Of a stretch of 64,000 bases of DNA, positions 34,701 through 45,600 are shown one piece after another. The translations under genes were made by a program, and so were the position numbers. Origin of the DNA: Rhynchospora pubera (lineage: Eukaryota; Streptophyta; Magnoliopsida; Poales; Cyperaceae); the NCBI GenBank assembly GCA_028095005.1, contig CM051461.1, forward strand, positions 42,271,968 to 42,335,967, written 5' to 3'. Position 1 is the stretch's first letter. Every line of letters begins with the position of its first letter. The notes beneath the pieces are model-generated. The model was not told the origin of the DNA, searched no databases, and saw nothing but the letters and a program-made list of their open reading frames with translations.

Positions 34701-37700
34701 ACTGGCTAGAAGTCACTGTTGATTGACTCTAGGCCAAGTGGGAGATTGTTAGAGATATGTCCTAGAAGCCAATCTTTTTGGCTACTTCTATGGTTTTATG
34801 TTATGGATGATTTTATATCATTTGTTCCTTGATTTATGTGTTGACAGTTCATTCAGGTTGAGGATCTGAATTATAGATCACTGTGATTCATTTAGTAGTA
34901 AATGACAACAATAAATCTTAAGCGTCCATAATCTTGATAATTAACAAGGAACATTAATTATCAATAAGATTAGTATGCAAGTTAAGTGTTGATTAAGTTC
35001 TATAAATCACTGGTTAAGAGTAACCAACTTAATTGCATATGTTTATGTTAATTGAACATAGTACAGGACATGACCCAACGAAATAAATACATGGATTGTG
35101 TTTGGGTGTCATTATTTATTTCGTTATGATTTTGATTCTAAGTTTGAGATATTTATCTTTTCCACATGAGGATAGGTTCAATAAATATCGTCTACCGCTG
35201 ATTCCCGATAAGGGCTGCTATACGGACGTTATTTATGTTCTCTTGAATTGTGCGGGGAAAAGCTAAATAGTCAAGAAAACCGTATGTCCCTCATTAATTC
35301 ACTTAGTGAGTGACGATATCTGTTTGGGCCCCTTGATGGAGATAGATTGTTTGCTGGCAACTGATACAATTATCTCTAGATCAAGAAACGTATAATCTGC
35401 AAGAATGACACATTCCTATCTTGGATTATACGATGATATCGTGAGGCATAGGAATCAAAATAGAGATATATTATTATTCTCTTATGCAGGATTGAAATAT
35501 TGTAGCTGTACACTATTTATGCGAATTGGGAATCATAACGTGTTGCTAGATACCGCTTATGATTATTGGATTTAAATAGCGATTTAACTCCATGTCCAAC
35601 GTAGCATAAATCCTCAAAGGGTCACACAGAATTGGTGTTTTAACCATGCTTGCATTATTTATTTGCAATAATTGGTATTGCAAAATATGATGAGTTGATT
35701 AATTAATTAAATAGCGTTGTAGACCGTTATAATTAATTAAATCAAAGGGATCATATAGAAATAAATTAATGCATTATCTAATCCCTAAATAATTATTATT
35801 AAGTTAATAATTATTTATTTTAACACATGTGCATTCTATAGGGCTTTAATTAAATAATTAATTAAAGGCCCAATAGGGATCCAAATTGAGAGCAACAAGA
35901 GAGGCCATTTAATGAATGATTAAGTGGACCCATGAGGCAATGCAATTGGCCCATAAAGGCCCTCTTTGTGGCCGGCCAAGCAAGGTGGTAGGTGGGGTGG
36001 CAATTTGGTAAATAGTTAGTGTGAGGTAGGTAGGGTTTGCACTCTATATAAGGATGTGGATGGTTGCAAATCCCCCCTCTCTCTCTCTCTCTCTCCCACT
36101 AACCTAGCCGCCCCCCTTCCCTTGTGCGCCTCCCTCTCTCCCATCTCTCCCTATTGCTCATGTGTTGAGCCCTCCATTCTTCCACAAATAACTTGTTGAT
36201 TTGCTAGAAGAATTGAGAAAGCTAGGGATTAGGCATCTCCTCCAAGTTACTAGCATAACTTGTAGAGGATTTGGTTAATACCAAGTGGACTCGAGGCGAT
36301 ACGACAAGGAGGCGCGAGCTAGACGTGAGCACAACCACCTACAACCTAGCCGGTTCGAGCCTCTTGATTACTAGCTCAAGAGAGGTATACCTTGAACCTT
36401 TCTCTCTTGTGTGAATGGCTTAGTGCAAGATCCGTGTTTGTGCATGATTGTTTATGGATAATTAGTAGTATTTAATCATAAAAGGAAAATTATGCACTTA
36501 ACTAACAAAATGTTGACTGAAGAAAATCGCCTTATCTGCAGTAGTACTTATTAATTAAGAATAACAATATTCAGCCCAAGTCCAAATTCAAGAATTATCT
36601 AGAAGGCTCTATAAATCTCTTGAATGATAAAAATCTAGAAACATAGTAAAATATAGTAATGCTAGAATCAAACATATAGGACGTCAAACACGATCCAAAC
36701 GTTGAATATTAAATTTCAAACGGTCGATTCAAACTGCTCAATATGATCTCTATATTAAAATATCCTTAAAAATTAAATTTTATATTTTTTCATATTTTCT
36801 AACTATTTTTATTCGAATTTTTAAAATTAGAGGGTTCACAACTTTTTATATTGAGCATATTGGAAAATTCCAAAAAAAATAGTAAAAAAATTTGAAAAAA
36901 AAATATATAATTTGGTCTCCATGAAGATTTTAAAATATAGAACAATTTGTGTGGTTTGGATCGGCCATTCCAATTTTAAAAATTAAAATGTTATCGCGTT
37001 GGACAAGTGTATGTGTCCTATATGTTTGACACTAGCCTCCCAAATATCTTAGTTAAATATTTTGCTAAGATAATTCTAAAAATTAGATAGATATTTCTAG
37101 AGATCTAGATATTTTCGAAGAAATTTCTAGAGATTAGAAAAATATCCAATAATCTAGAAATCTCCATAGAACTTGTATAAATAAGTGGTCATGGCTTCCA
37201 TTTGCCATCCAATCCAAGCCAAGGCAACTAAAACTGAGTCCACTTGAGAGATATAGTGATAGTGTATAGTAGTTAGGAGGTGTAAGAAGATGTTGAGAGT
37301 AGAGTTATAATCTTGGAGGCACAATACTAGAGAAGTAGAAGTTGTAATAATATTTTGAATGATAATAAAGAAGAGATTTGAGCATAGCGCCTCACCTATA
37401 CTCAACATTACTATTAATAAATAATTTACCTTCCTCTTGGTAATACGAGTAAGAATCTTAAGAAGTATTTCTTCGCGCGCTTCACACTCGAGCTGAGAAC
37501 AGTTTGGGTTTGTTATTGCACTAGCAAACCTATTAGACACAAAGTGGAGATGATTACATAACTTTTTCCACTAGCGTTTTATGGATGTATTATTCTTGTT
37601 CATATAACACAAACACGACCGCCAAACTTGATGCAAATCTTTTGAAAATGTCAAATCAATGTGGAGAACGCATCTTCTTTTTGGACTTTATGCTACCGAA

Positions 37701-40194
37701 AACAGGGAAGAATTTATATTTTTAGAACCAGTATACACCTATGTATGGTTTAAAAGATATGAGATTCCTTCCTGAATTTATAAAAAGAACTAGTTATTAA
37801 TTAAACCAATATATTCCTGCATATCTGCAAAGATGTTTTCGTTTGACAAAACTGAGATTGCAATTGTGATGTTGTAGCCATGAGGATTAATTTCATGTTA
37901 GAGAAATTTAACAGGAATGGGATAAATTGCCATTTTTAAGAAATGAAAATGTCTCTTTCGAAGTAGCTTAACCAACCTTGTAAGTGTCTTCAAGGAATCC
38001 AGATGGTTCTGAAGTTTAACCAGCTCTTCACGAATATCCTACAAATTACACAAAGCAACCCCAATTAAACGCAACCAACCATTCATACTAATAAACTCTT
38101 GAATATCGAATTAATAGTAATCATCTCCACTTTGTGTCAAATTAATAGTAGAAATTATGTGGGCCGATTAAGGACATTTCATATTATTTATTTATATTTT
38201 GTTAGTAGTCCAACCTGAATTCCAAATTAATATTCACTTATGTGGATAAGGACATTTCATATTGTTAGTAGTCCAACCTGAATTTTATAGAAGGTAGCAA
38301 TGATACCCCTACAATTGAGAAAAAAAATAGAACTATGCCTAAAATTCTAAGTCTCAACATGTAGTCAGCCAATATTTTTCAACCCGTACATTCAAATATC
38401 AAAATTATTTATTTGTTTGTTTGGAACATATAAAGATTGTTCCTGCTTTGCAAAATAGAGTTTGCAAAGCAAAGAAGTTCGTGTTTGAATGGGCATTATA
38501 TGGACAGATAATTTTATTGAAATACGTAGGAAATTAAGGGGCAAATTAAGAGAATGAAAATGCTTTTGAATATATCCCCAAGATATATTGATGCAGTGAT
38601 AATTTTATGCAGTGTAAATGTAGTAGCAGAGAACATGTGAGAAGGTACTTTACCTCAGTATCCCAACAACCTGGCGTATTGTAACTCGGAATTCCTTGTT
38701 GGCTACGACATTGAAGAGAAAATAATAAAACAAACAATAAAAATTAGTTACAAGCTTAAAGAGAGAGGCAAGTACATTAACCAAATTAACAGAAAATTAA
38801 AAAAAATCTCAGCAAAGCAAATAATCTTCATTTTATACTCGACTATACATATATACAAGTATACAACTAGTATACCTAAACATTTAATTTGTAAAAGAAT
38901 TCTCATGCATAGAAGTGAAATTGAAGATCAAAACTGATTAGTTGTCTCAACATGAGATGATTTAAGAGGTATGTTGAAGGTACAAAAATGAATATCTAAA
39001 TACCTGCTTGCTTGTTCTGGCATGTCTTGATGAGTTATAAGGTTTTTAAGTAATACCACAAGATCCTGTATCGAAGAAAATTTAATTAATGTCATATGAG
39101 AATGTTACAAATGTGGTCTGCAGTCCTAAACAACTATAGCAAAATATTTCTGTTAATTTCTTCTGTATGGCCCAAAAATATTTGCAACAGTTGGTGATTC
39201 ATGTGTGATTTGTCGTCAGCTCAAAAAACTTATGTTTGATTCCATAGATGTGCAACAATTTGTTATATATCTATGTTTTAAGACGCGCTTAAAAGAACTC
39301 TGATCTTTATCATAATGAAAATTTTCAGAAAACTCCAGGATCAAACCAATTCGATAAACCATATCTCAAAACTGCATTTAGGTACAGCACAGGTGCGTCA
39401 CTAATACTGTCAGAACTTCTTGAAATTAAGGTACAAATTAAGGGATCAAATAAGAGAAACCAACCTCCTTGTTTGGGATTTGTGATATGCCGCTGAAAAA
39501 TAAAGTAAAAAAAAATTCATGAAAATTTAATTAAAAAATTTAATAAAGGTACTTATTATATATGAGAAATACCCATTTCCCTGAGCTGGGGTGCTAAGAA
39601 ATTTTATCAGCACATCCTCGATCCTAATAAATAGAGAAAAATCTGTAGTTATTTGATAAAATAACAAGTATAGAAATGGAATACATATTTCGCATAATTA
39701 AATGATGCTCATAAATAAATTAATACATTTATAATAATATTTCATCAAGATAAGCTATCTAGCTTGACATTTATTCCAAAAGGAAAAAAAAAACAATCGT
39801 AACAAATTGAAAAGAAAAAATTATCAATATGACGCTAATAAAACATAACTCTGCATAAGAAGCTATTTCGAACCTTATAGAAAATATAATCTTAGATTTT
39901 TATTGCGATAATCAACACATGTCGTTGGATGCGCACCAAACGACTTGTGATTTGCAGATATCCCTTGTAAGGGTTTTATCGCAAAATCATGGTTTTATTT
40001 TGGCGTTAATACCTGCGATTAGAGTACTGAGTCAATTTGCCAGAAGGAGAGAATAAAATTAGCGCACAATCGATGTCGCACAGGACAGATAGCTCGTACG
40101 ACTTCTTGATGAGGCCACTGCGGCACTTTGAATATACCACCTGGCGTGTGGTCATGTTTGCTATTTTAAATATTGGAACGTTGACTCTCTCCAT
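25711..40194 (-). CDS. MADS gene 2: MIKC*-type transcription factor, 300 aa, 9 exons, Copia element in intron 7
   Basis: Exons, 5' to 3': 40013-40194, 39573-39623, 39465-39492, 39004-39065, 38654-38702, 37977-38038, 37430-37529, 26447-26503, 25711-26022. They sum to 301 codons in one frame. Exons match gene 1 in order, phase and often length (both 62-nt helix exons). The MADS domain departs from consensus at positions that are usually fixed: Gly2 to Glu, Lys5 to Asn, Glu12 to Ala and Arg24 to Cys (S-K-C-R). DNA binding may be altered; this is inferred. Exons 3-7 give the helical dimerisation region, and exon 8 encodes N-Y-L-L-R. Exon 9 carries a 40-residue tandem repeat centred on K-M-P-M-Q. 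Intron 7 is 10,926 bp because of an antisense retrotransposon and a MITE. The frame is intact, but splicing across that intron is unproven. Confidence 0.82.
25745..25990 (-). repeat. 120-bp in-frame tandem duplication in exon 9 of gene 2
   Basis: CAAGAGATGCCAA starts both units, 120 bp apart (about 25849 and 25969). Each encodes L-A-S-L-x-L-x-D-K-x-K-M-P-M-Q. Gene 1 has the related segment (K-I-P-M-Q) only once. Confidence 0.8.
26626..26630 (+). repeat. Target site duplication, left (AAATG)
   Basis: Matches AAATG at 36508-36512 on the other side of the Copia element. Confidence 0.92.
26631..28391 (+). repeat. 5' LTR of the Copia element
   Basis: It has the same length (1761 bp) as the 3' LTR, and no difference was noticed on reading the two side by side. 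It holds a TATA-like CTATATAAGG (about 27928-27937) and a CT microsatellite. Confidence 0.95.
28393..28404 (+). other. Primer-binding site (initiator tRNA-Met)
   Basis: TGGTATCAGAGC two bases after the 5' LTR, complementary to the 3' end of plant initiator tRNA-Met. Confidence 0.92.
28405..30470 (+). other. Untranslated leader of the Copia element
   Basis: About 2.07 kb between the primer-binding site and the polyprotein ATG, with no long frame. BARE-type elements have a leader of similar size that holds packaging signals; none is identified here. Confidence 0.7.
30471..34634 (+). CDS. Copia gag-pol polyprotein, 1387 aa
   Basis: One uninterrupted frame. Residues 1-250 form the Gag region. 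A CCHC knuckle (C-Y-Y-C-S-N-K-G-H-W-R-R-N-C) is near 260. The protease motif D-T-G-S is near 310. The integrase zinc site (H-x3-H ... C-x2-C) runs from about 447, and the integrase core starts with D-D-H-S-R-Y near 528. The reverse transcriptase has Y-V-D-D near 1059. RNase H has T-D-A-S near 1230 and E-A-E-Y near 1270. Integrase precedes reverse transcriptase, which defines Copia. Gag and Pol share one frame, so Gag excess would need another route such as splicing, as reported for BARE1. All catalytic motifs seen are intact, so the element may still be active. Confidence 0.95.
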   Translation: MSSSSLTLRSLLEKEKLAFNGANFLDWHRNLRLAFRFEKREYLLSTPIPSAPKDTDPKDKQEEYEKHVNDDMDMSVLMVAVMESELQKEFIDSGYGVFEMITRLKNMFQTKARTERARLIKAVANTRLAEGHEVGPHVMKMAGLFRQLEKLDTPFPTGAIQDFILNSLPPSFTGFVVNYRMNGMDKSMDDLQNMLVETEDSLKKEKGPKDVLAVSDKSKKIKKRGRKAKKGKGPVTPQGSAKGAPVGSKKKKNPATPETVCYYCSNKGHWRRNCPKYLADKKAGTVQPSSSGIFVIETLLATSNTDWVFDTGSCAHICRNVQVLKNRRRLEKGEVQLRVGNGTCISAMAIGSVDLTLPSGFVLELKDVFLVPSITRNIISISCLDMDGFDVVIKNKLLTLFRNEVRFCDAHLLNGLYLLDSSGLILSVENDNRKRKISHENATLMWHCRLGHINEKRIKRLQTVGLLDQFAFEPIDTCESCLMGKMTKAPFPNKGTRANDLLDLVHTDVCGPMSICARGGYSYFITFTDDHSRYGYIYLMRHKSESFDKFKEFKNEVENQLGRKIKVLRSDRGGEYLSHEFGNYLKECGIVPQLTPPGTPQWNGVSERRNRTLLDMVRSMMSQADLPMSFWGYALETATFTLNRVPSKSVEKTPYELWFKKKPSMSFLKIWGCEAYVKRLVSDKLGPKSDKCHFVGYPKETKGYYFYNRNENKIVVARYGVFLEKEFLSRRSSGSNVVIEEIQEPQQQSMPQVGNVVVPNVVPNEVAQNVDAPNEIVAEPIPQVVVEEEVYEQAPSNENSNISRVDDVEEAPSLEVQEQSPQTVVEQVQEPQTSTLRRSARPSRPPIRYLGLHDVLVMENDEPLTVDDMRKKPDSKEWLKAMESEMQSMYDNKVWTLVDLPNGVKPVENKWIFKRKVDMDGNLTIYKARLVAKGYKQIHGIDYEETFSPVVMFKSIRIMLAIAAFYDYEIWQMDVKTAFLNGNLEEDVYMTQPECFVDPKNANKVCKLQRSIYGLKQASRSWNKRFDEEVKKLNFSQSEKEPCVYKRFSGSVVVFLVLYVDDILLIGNDIPELNAVKDSLKKVFSMKDLGEAAYILGIKIYRDRSKRMLGLSQDAYIDKVLQKHNMANSKKGFLPMSHGIYLSKTQGPTTETDREYMKRFKYPSVVGSIMYAMLCTRPDVAHPISVTSRYQANPGMAHWTAVKNILKYLKRTQESILVYGGDQELVVTGYTDASFQTDRDDSKSQSGFVFLLNGGAVSWKSSKQDTTADSVTEAEYLAAGEAAKEAVWIKEFLTELEVVPSISGPVDIYCDNTGAIAQSKEPRSHQKTRHILRRFHLIRQLVNDGWVKVKKVDGAANTADPLTKPLSRAAHELHVASMGIRRMPDWL
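34734..34746 (+). other. Polypurine tract
   Basis: CCAAGTGGGAGAT-type purine-rich run ending at the base before the 3' LTR; primes plus-strand DNA synthesis in LTR retrotransposons. Confidence 0.85.
34747..36507 (+). repeat. 3' LTR of the Copia element
   Basis: 1761 bp, colinear with the 5' LTR including the CT repeat length, and followed by the AAATG target duplication (36508-36512). Confidence 0.95.
36661..37036. mobile_element. Fold-back MITE in intron 7 of gene 2
   Basis: GCTAGAATCAAACATATAGG at the left pairs with the right end (complement GCTAGTGTCAAACATATAGG). The inner arms carry TTCAAACGGTCGATTC and TTTGGTCTCCATG, the family's central words. Confidence 0.75.
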
Positions 40195-40288
40195 TCTCTC
40201 TCTGTAATTAGGGTTTTTGGAATGGAATGGATTAGAGAAATGTAGGAGATGGAAGAGGAAGATAAAATGTATGAGAGAAGACGGGTGG

Positions 40289-40300
40289 ATATATATATAT
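40289..40300 (-). promoter_or_regulatory. TATA-like box of MADS gene 2
   Basis: A TATATATATA run about 95-105 bp upstream of the ATG on the minus strand, much the same distance as in gene 1. A second candidate, TATTTATA, lies next to it. Confidence 0.4.
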
Positions 40301-41378
40301 AGAGGTATAAATAGACATAGAGGATATTGAACATTTTTTTTTTGTCTCTCTTTTTACGTTAGTGTGTAGTTGTGTACAAGTGAAAACTACGCCATTTTAC
40401 AAAATAATAAATAAATGCAAAATTAAGTACGATAATTTATATTTCTTATATTTATTTGACTACATTATGGTAAAATTAATTTAAATAATAATTTGTTTCT
40501 AAATTGAAAGAATAAATGTATATATTTATGTTTACGTTGTATTAAAAAAGTAATACATTAAAATATTTCCTAAGTAATTATCTTTTATTTGATGCTTATT
40601 CATTATGTGCATATATAATATCTCAATCTCTAATAAATATTAGTATGGGTAATAAATAAATATTAAGAAATAAGATAAGTTATACAGATAAAATTAACTT
40701 GTTATTGTATGTATCCAGAGGAATGAGCGGAGCCGGAGGAGAGGGTTTGTCGTTGCTGATCTTTGGGAAGGATAGCCGGATCGATTCTTTGGGGCGCTCA
40801 CTGCGTGGAGATTCGTGAGGTCGATTGCTAACTTATATATGGAATATGAATGTTGCAACATAAGAATGAGCCAAGCTTCAACGATCTTTTTTTTTTATGA
40901 AGTTAGTGATTCGCATCATGGATCTAACTTAATTTTGTGAATGTGTAATATCTCAAAAATTAAATTTATATCTTCTTTTTTAACCAATGTTCAAAATTTT
41001 AAACTTTAGGGTCCAAATTGTTAATATGATTTCCATTTTTTTTAAAAAAAAAACCCGTCTGTGTCCTGTAACATTCTCTCTCACCGGTTATCTCCCCTAC
41101 AATCATGCCCCCTCTCTCCCCATAATCCTATCTTACAATGCCACTATGTACCATATGTATGGTCTCTAATATAGATACGCATCAAACTCCCTCTTTTATT
41201 CTTGACATTGTTGATTTCTAGTTGTCACTCAGAATAACCTCTATTAAAGATTGGGAAATCATTTGAGCTATAATGTCGTGGAATATTCGAAAAAACCCAC
41301 AATAAGCGCATCTTCTCTAGCATCGACACTCCTCCATTCCTTCTGCTCAAAAATATATGTCCTTGCGTTCACTCCTTG
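40301..41378. other. Upstream spacer between gene 2 and the Mutator-like element
   Basis: No gene was seen. The segment 40718-40840 contains GGAGGAGAGGGTTTGTCGTT; related words occur near 8537 and 52185. Confidence 0.5.
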
Positions 41379-41387
41379 AAAAGTTGC
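41379..41387 (+). repeat. 9-bp target site duplication, left (AAAAGTTGC)
   Basis: Identical to 51308-51316. Nine bases is the hallmark length for Mutator-superfamily insertions. Confidence 0.93.
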
Positions 41388-41690
41388 CCGAAATTAATTA
41401 ATATAAAAATTTATACTGAAAAAATTTTAATATACAGAATTATTAATTTTTTTTTAATAAGAAGAAAGTTCCAACGCGTTTCAGAAGCGAGTTTAGCAAT
41501 TCCCCTTCGAACGCGTTTATGAAACGCGCTCAAGAGCTTGGAACGCGTTTTAGAAACGCGTACGAAGGGCGATAAATTGAGCCATGCAGTTACGCCTTTT
41601 GAGGCGAGTCAGGCCTTTGTACGCGTTTATGAAACGCGTTCCAAGCTCTTGAGCGCGTTTCATAAACGCGTTCGAAGGTCATCTCCTTCA
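41388..41690 (+). repeat. Left terminal inverted repeat of the MULE
   Basis: Pairs with 51003-51307. It contains about five palindromic ACGCGTTT...AAACGCGT units between 41473 and 41685. Confidence 0.88.
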
Positions 41691-41700
41691 AATTCGAGAA

Positions 41701-42027
41701 ATAGCCGTTTCTTTCGCATTTTCGCCAGAGACAGAGAAAGAGAGAAAGAGAGAAAAAGAAAAAGAGAGAAGGAGAGAAGAGGAGAAGGAGAGAAGAGGAG
41801 AAAGAAAGAGAAAGAGAGAAGCCAGCGGCAGCGGCAGCGAGGGAAAGAGAAGAGGAGAAGGCAGCGGCAGCGACAGCGAGAGAAAGAGAAGAGGAGAAGG
41901 CAGCGGCAGCGGCAGCGACAGCGAGAGAAAGAGAAGAGGAGAAGGCAGCGGCAGCGGCAGCGACAGTGAGAGAAAGAGAAGAGGAGAAGGCAGCGGCAGC
42001 GGCAGCGGCGAACTTGCGACAGCGAGG
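41701..42027 (+). repeat. Purine-rich low-complexity and tandem repeats
   Basis: AGAGAAAGAG-type sequence followed by about four copies of a 45-51-bp unit made of CAGCGGCAGCGGCAGCGACA plus GAGAGAAAGAGAAGAGGAGA. The open frames through it (Arg/Lys/Glu-rich one way, Leu/Phe/Ser/Cys-rich the other) are side effects of composition. Confidence 0.9.
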
Positions 42028-42665
42028 TTTTTTCCAAAATTATTTTGTATTTTGTATTTGAAATAGTGATAATTGTTGATAATTAAGAATTTAGGGGTTT
42101 AGGGTTTAGTGATAATTGATGAAATTGTTGATAATTGATGCATGATGATAATTGTGAAATTGTGAAATTGTGGAAATTGTGAAAATTGTAGAAATTGTGC
42201 ATGCCACCAATTGTGGAATTATGGAATTGTCCATATGTATGATTGATGATAATTAGTTAAATTTTATGTTGGATTTATTTTCTAGAAATGATGTATATTA
42301 AATTACTTAAAATTATCGATGTAAATTTTAGTTTGTAATTATTGTGAAAATTATGTATAAATGAAATTAGTTAGTAAATTGTTGAAATAAAAAGAAATTT
42401 ATATAGAAAAATTATGGTGCAAATTAACATAGTTTCAAATAACTGGAATAGTATATTGAAAATTATGTATAAATTTATTGGCGTAAATTATGGTGCATGA
42501 AAAATTTTAACATATTATGATAAAATTATTTCATTATTGATCAGTAATTATTGTGAAAATGTCAATTACATAGAAAAATAATTTTTGTTTTGTTCGTTTT
42601 GATTATTGAAAAAATATTAAATTCATTGTTGTTTTAAATTGTTGTTCTTATATTATTTGAATCAG

Positions 42666-45600
42666 ATGAGTTCAGCAGAAGATGAGGCTGGTCCTTCTGG
42701 TGCTTCACCACCTCCCACTGAAGCACCCCCCACCGAAGCAGCCTCCACCCAGCCTCGGCCAAAAAGACGTAGGCGTCGCGCAGCCCGTCCGAGCGCGCAA
42801 AATGTCATTCCACCTGTGCAACCGGCCAACGCAGAAAACCAACAGGTTTTGTTTGTTACGGATAACGAGCATCTCGTTGGTTTGTCTTTTGAGGAGGTAA
42901 TAGATTGTTTTATGTTAATTTATATTTTTTTTTATTTAATAATTTAGATTTCTTAATAGACTTATAAATTGTATTAAATGTTTATTATAATTTGTAGTAA
43001 AATTTTAATCGAAAATGCTTATTATAAATTGTATTATAAATTGTATTTATTTTAAATGTTTGTAAATACTTAAAAATTGTATTAAAAATTGCAGCGTGAA
43101 AAACATTTGGAGTTGAGATCGCACAAGCGAACAATTAAGGTGGACGAACGGATTGAGGGAAGGCTGATCAAACTGGGGCTCAGTCACATTATGAAGGTGA
43201 AGCATGTCAACATCGACATGCCATTACTGAAGGCAATGGTCGAGTTTTGGCGTCCAGAGACGCATACTTTCCATTTTCCCGTTGGAGAGATGACCGTTAC
43301 TCTACAGGTAATTTATTTAAACTTGATATTAATTTTTTTTAATATAATTTTCGTATTAATTTTCACAATTAATTGTAACATATAATTTTCATATTAATTT
43401 TCACAATTAATTGTAACATTAATTTAAACTTTATAATTTCGTAATATTAACATGAAAATTAATTCTAACATATAATTTTCGTAATATTAACATTTTCACA
43501 ATTAATTCTAACATATAATTTTCGTATTAATTTTCACAATTAATTATAAAATTAATTTAAACTTTATATTTAAAATTCAAATTTGCAATATTTACATGAC
43601 ATAAATTTAACGTATTTTGTAATTGTTACCAGGATGTTGCCTTCTTATATGGTTTGCGCTCGACGGGCATTCCAGTTAGATCGAATACGAGAGGGCCCTG
43701 GGAGGAAAAGATTCGTGCAAATCTTTATCCTCATGAAGATTTGGGAGAGTGGCACCGAGAAAGGAGTACCAGGGAGTAAGTGAAAAAAATAAGAATGCAA
43801 TATTGATTTTGCATATTCAATATATGCATTGCTTACTTGTATTGATTATTTTCAATTTGTACAATGCAGGGGCAATGTTGTTGTGGGCAACAACATCAAG
43901 TTGAAATGGTTGCGGCAAAATTGCGGATGGCGCCACAGGCAGATGCTCCTGGTGAGGAGTTAGACCGATACACGCGTGCAGTGGCCCTAGAGCTATTTGG
44001 GACGTTGATGTTTCCCGATATTTCTCAGAATTCCGTCCCAGCATACTTTTTAGAGCTCGTATCGGTATAATTTTCTTAACTTAAATAATATTTTTATTTG
44101 TTTACGAAAATAGTACAATTCAATGTTACAAATTCAATATTTTCATAATGAAGCTGACACATAATATTTTTTATTTTTATAATTTCGTTAACAGTCTAAT
44201 TTTTAAGCAAAGATACTTTCGTTAAAACTTATTAATACATCAGTTAGTATCGAAGATAAAGAAATTACCAATGACAAAAAAGAAAAAAAAAATGTTCAAA
44301 TGTTGAAATTATTATTCAATGTTGCAATTTAATTTTGTTATTTTCAATGTTGAAATTATTTTTTTTCAATGCGTTGTTTAATTTAAATGCATGGCAATTT
44401 GAATGAAGTTCCGGACTTCAATTGGGGAGGTGCCACGCTTGCTTGTCTATATCGTGCTCTGGATCGTGCCTCCATGCGTTTCAAGGTTGTGACGGGACCT
44501 TGGATGCTACTATTGTTTTGGGCATGGTCATACCTCCCTGTTTGTCGCCCAGAGGTTGCTCCTATCGGTGGATTAGGACAGCCTAACCTAGATTCATGTG
44601 TGCCGTTTGGCAGGTAATAATTTATAATAATTTTCCAATAATTTTATGCAAATTACAACACATCAATCCTAACCTTCAAAATTTTCAGGAAATGGGGCGA
44701 AGCTCGGTCTTTCTCACGGAGCCAGCACCGCGGGGCAGTGGAGAACGCACGGGACTACCTAGCCGTGTTGAACGTTGAAGACGTCAACTGGTTTCCGTAC
44801 GTACTCGACAGGGCTGTCATGCCACGGGTAGCACAGGAGGGTTCCATAGCGGAGCATGTTCGGTTGCCGCTGATTTTTTACCACATTGTTGCCTACTACT
44901 ACCCAGACCGTTGTAGGCATCAGTTTGGACTGTACCAGTTTACTCCTCCTCCACTACCTGTGGTACGTTTGGTATATTTTTCCGATTTATCATACGATCA
45001 ACTTCAATTTAATTAGAGTAAAGAACTAACGTGTTTATTTTAACAGAGTTGGGACGTGACACAGAACCTGCTGGGCTTCCAGCACGGTACCTATCGAGAT
45101 CGCCCAGATTTTGCTACCATTTTTGCGAGTGCACATGCTGAGTGGACTGACGAGGCATTACAGGCACGCCAGCTGGAGACTCGATCCTGGAGTGCTACTG
45201 ATACGCTGCGGTACTTCCGATGGTTTTGGCGATACGGTGCCTCCGAGAGACCCACGCCACGAGAGGATGCCGAGGCACGTCTCCAGCGCACTCAGCAGCT
45301 GCCTCTTGCTCAGAGGCAGTACACAAACATGGGGTCCAGACTTCGCAATACGGTACATTTTAATTTTTAAAATATGGAATGTATGATTGGTAAATGGAAT
45401 TGTGCAATATGTCATTATTCTCGTAAATTGCAGGACAACTCTGCGCTGAAGAATGCACTTCATGCATTGGGACTGGTTGTGAAGAAGGGGTGCAGAAGGG
45501 TGGGAAAGGCAATTCTCGCCAACTGTCGTTCGCAGTTGCATGATGCTTCCATCCCTCTGAGGTAATTTTAAATAATTTAATTTTTTGATTGCGTTTTTTG

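Larger units (their letters stand above)
26631..36507 (+). mobile_element. Full-length Ty1/Copia retrotransposon, Angela/BARE-like, 9877 bp
   Basis: Two 1761-bp LTRs with TG...CA ends, a 5-bp target duplication, a tRNA-Met primer-binding site, a long leader of about 2 kb, one polyprotein frame and a purine tract. Domain order (protease, integrase, reverse transcriptase, RNase H) is that of Copia. The LTR start TGTTAGAGATATGTCCTAGA and the long leader recall the Angela/BARE lineage. It is inserted in intron 7 of MADS gene 2, in the opposite direction to the gene. No frame break was seen. Confidence 0.95.

Noticed and set aside
41538..41969. 143-codon plus-strand frame rich in Arg, Lys, Glu and Gln
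   Set aside because: It runs over purine-rich tandem repeats of the MULE; its open state follows from composition, and the opposite strand is equally open (41660-42037).
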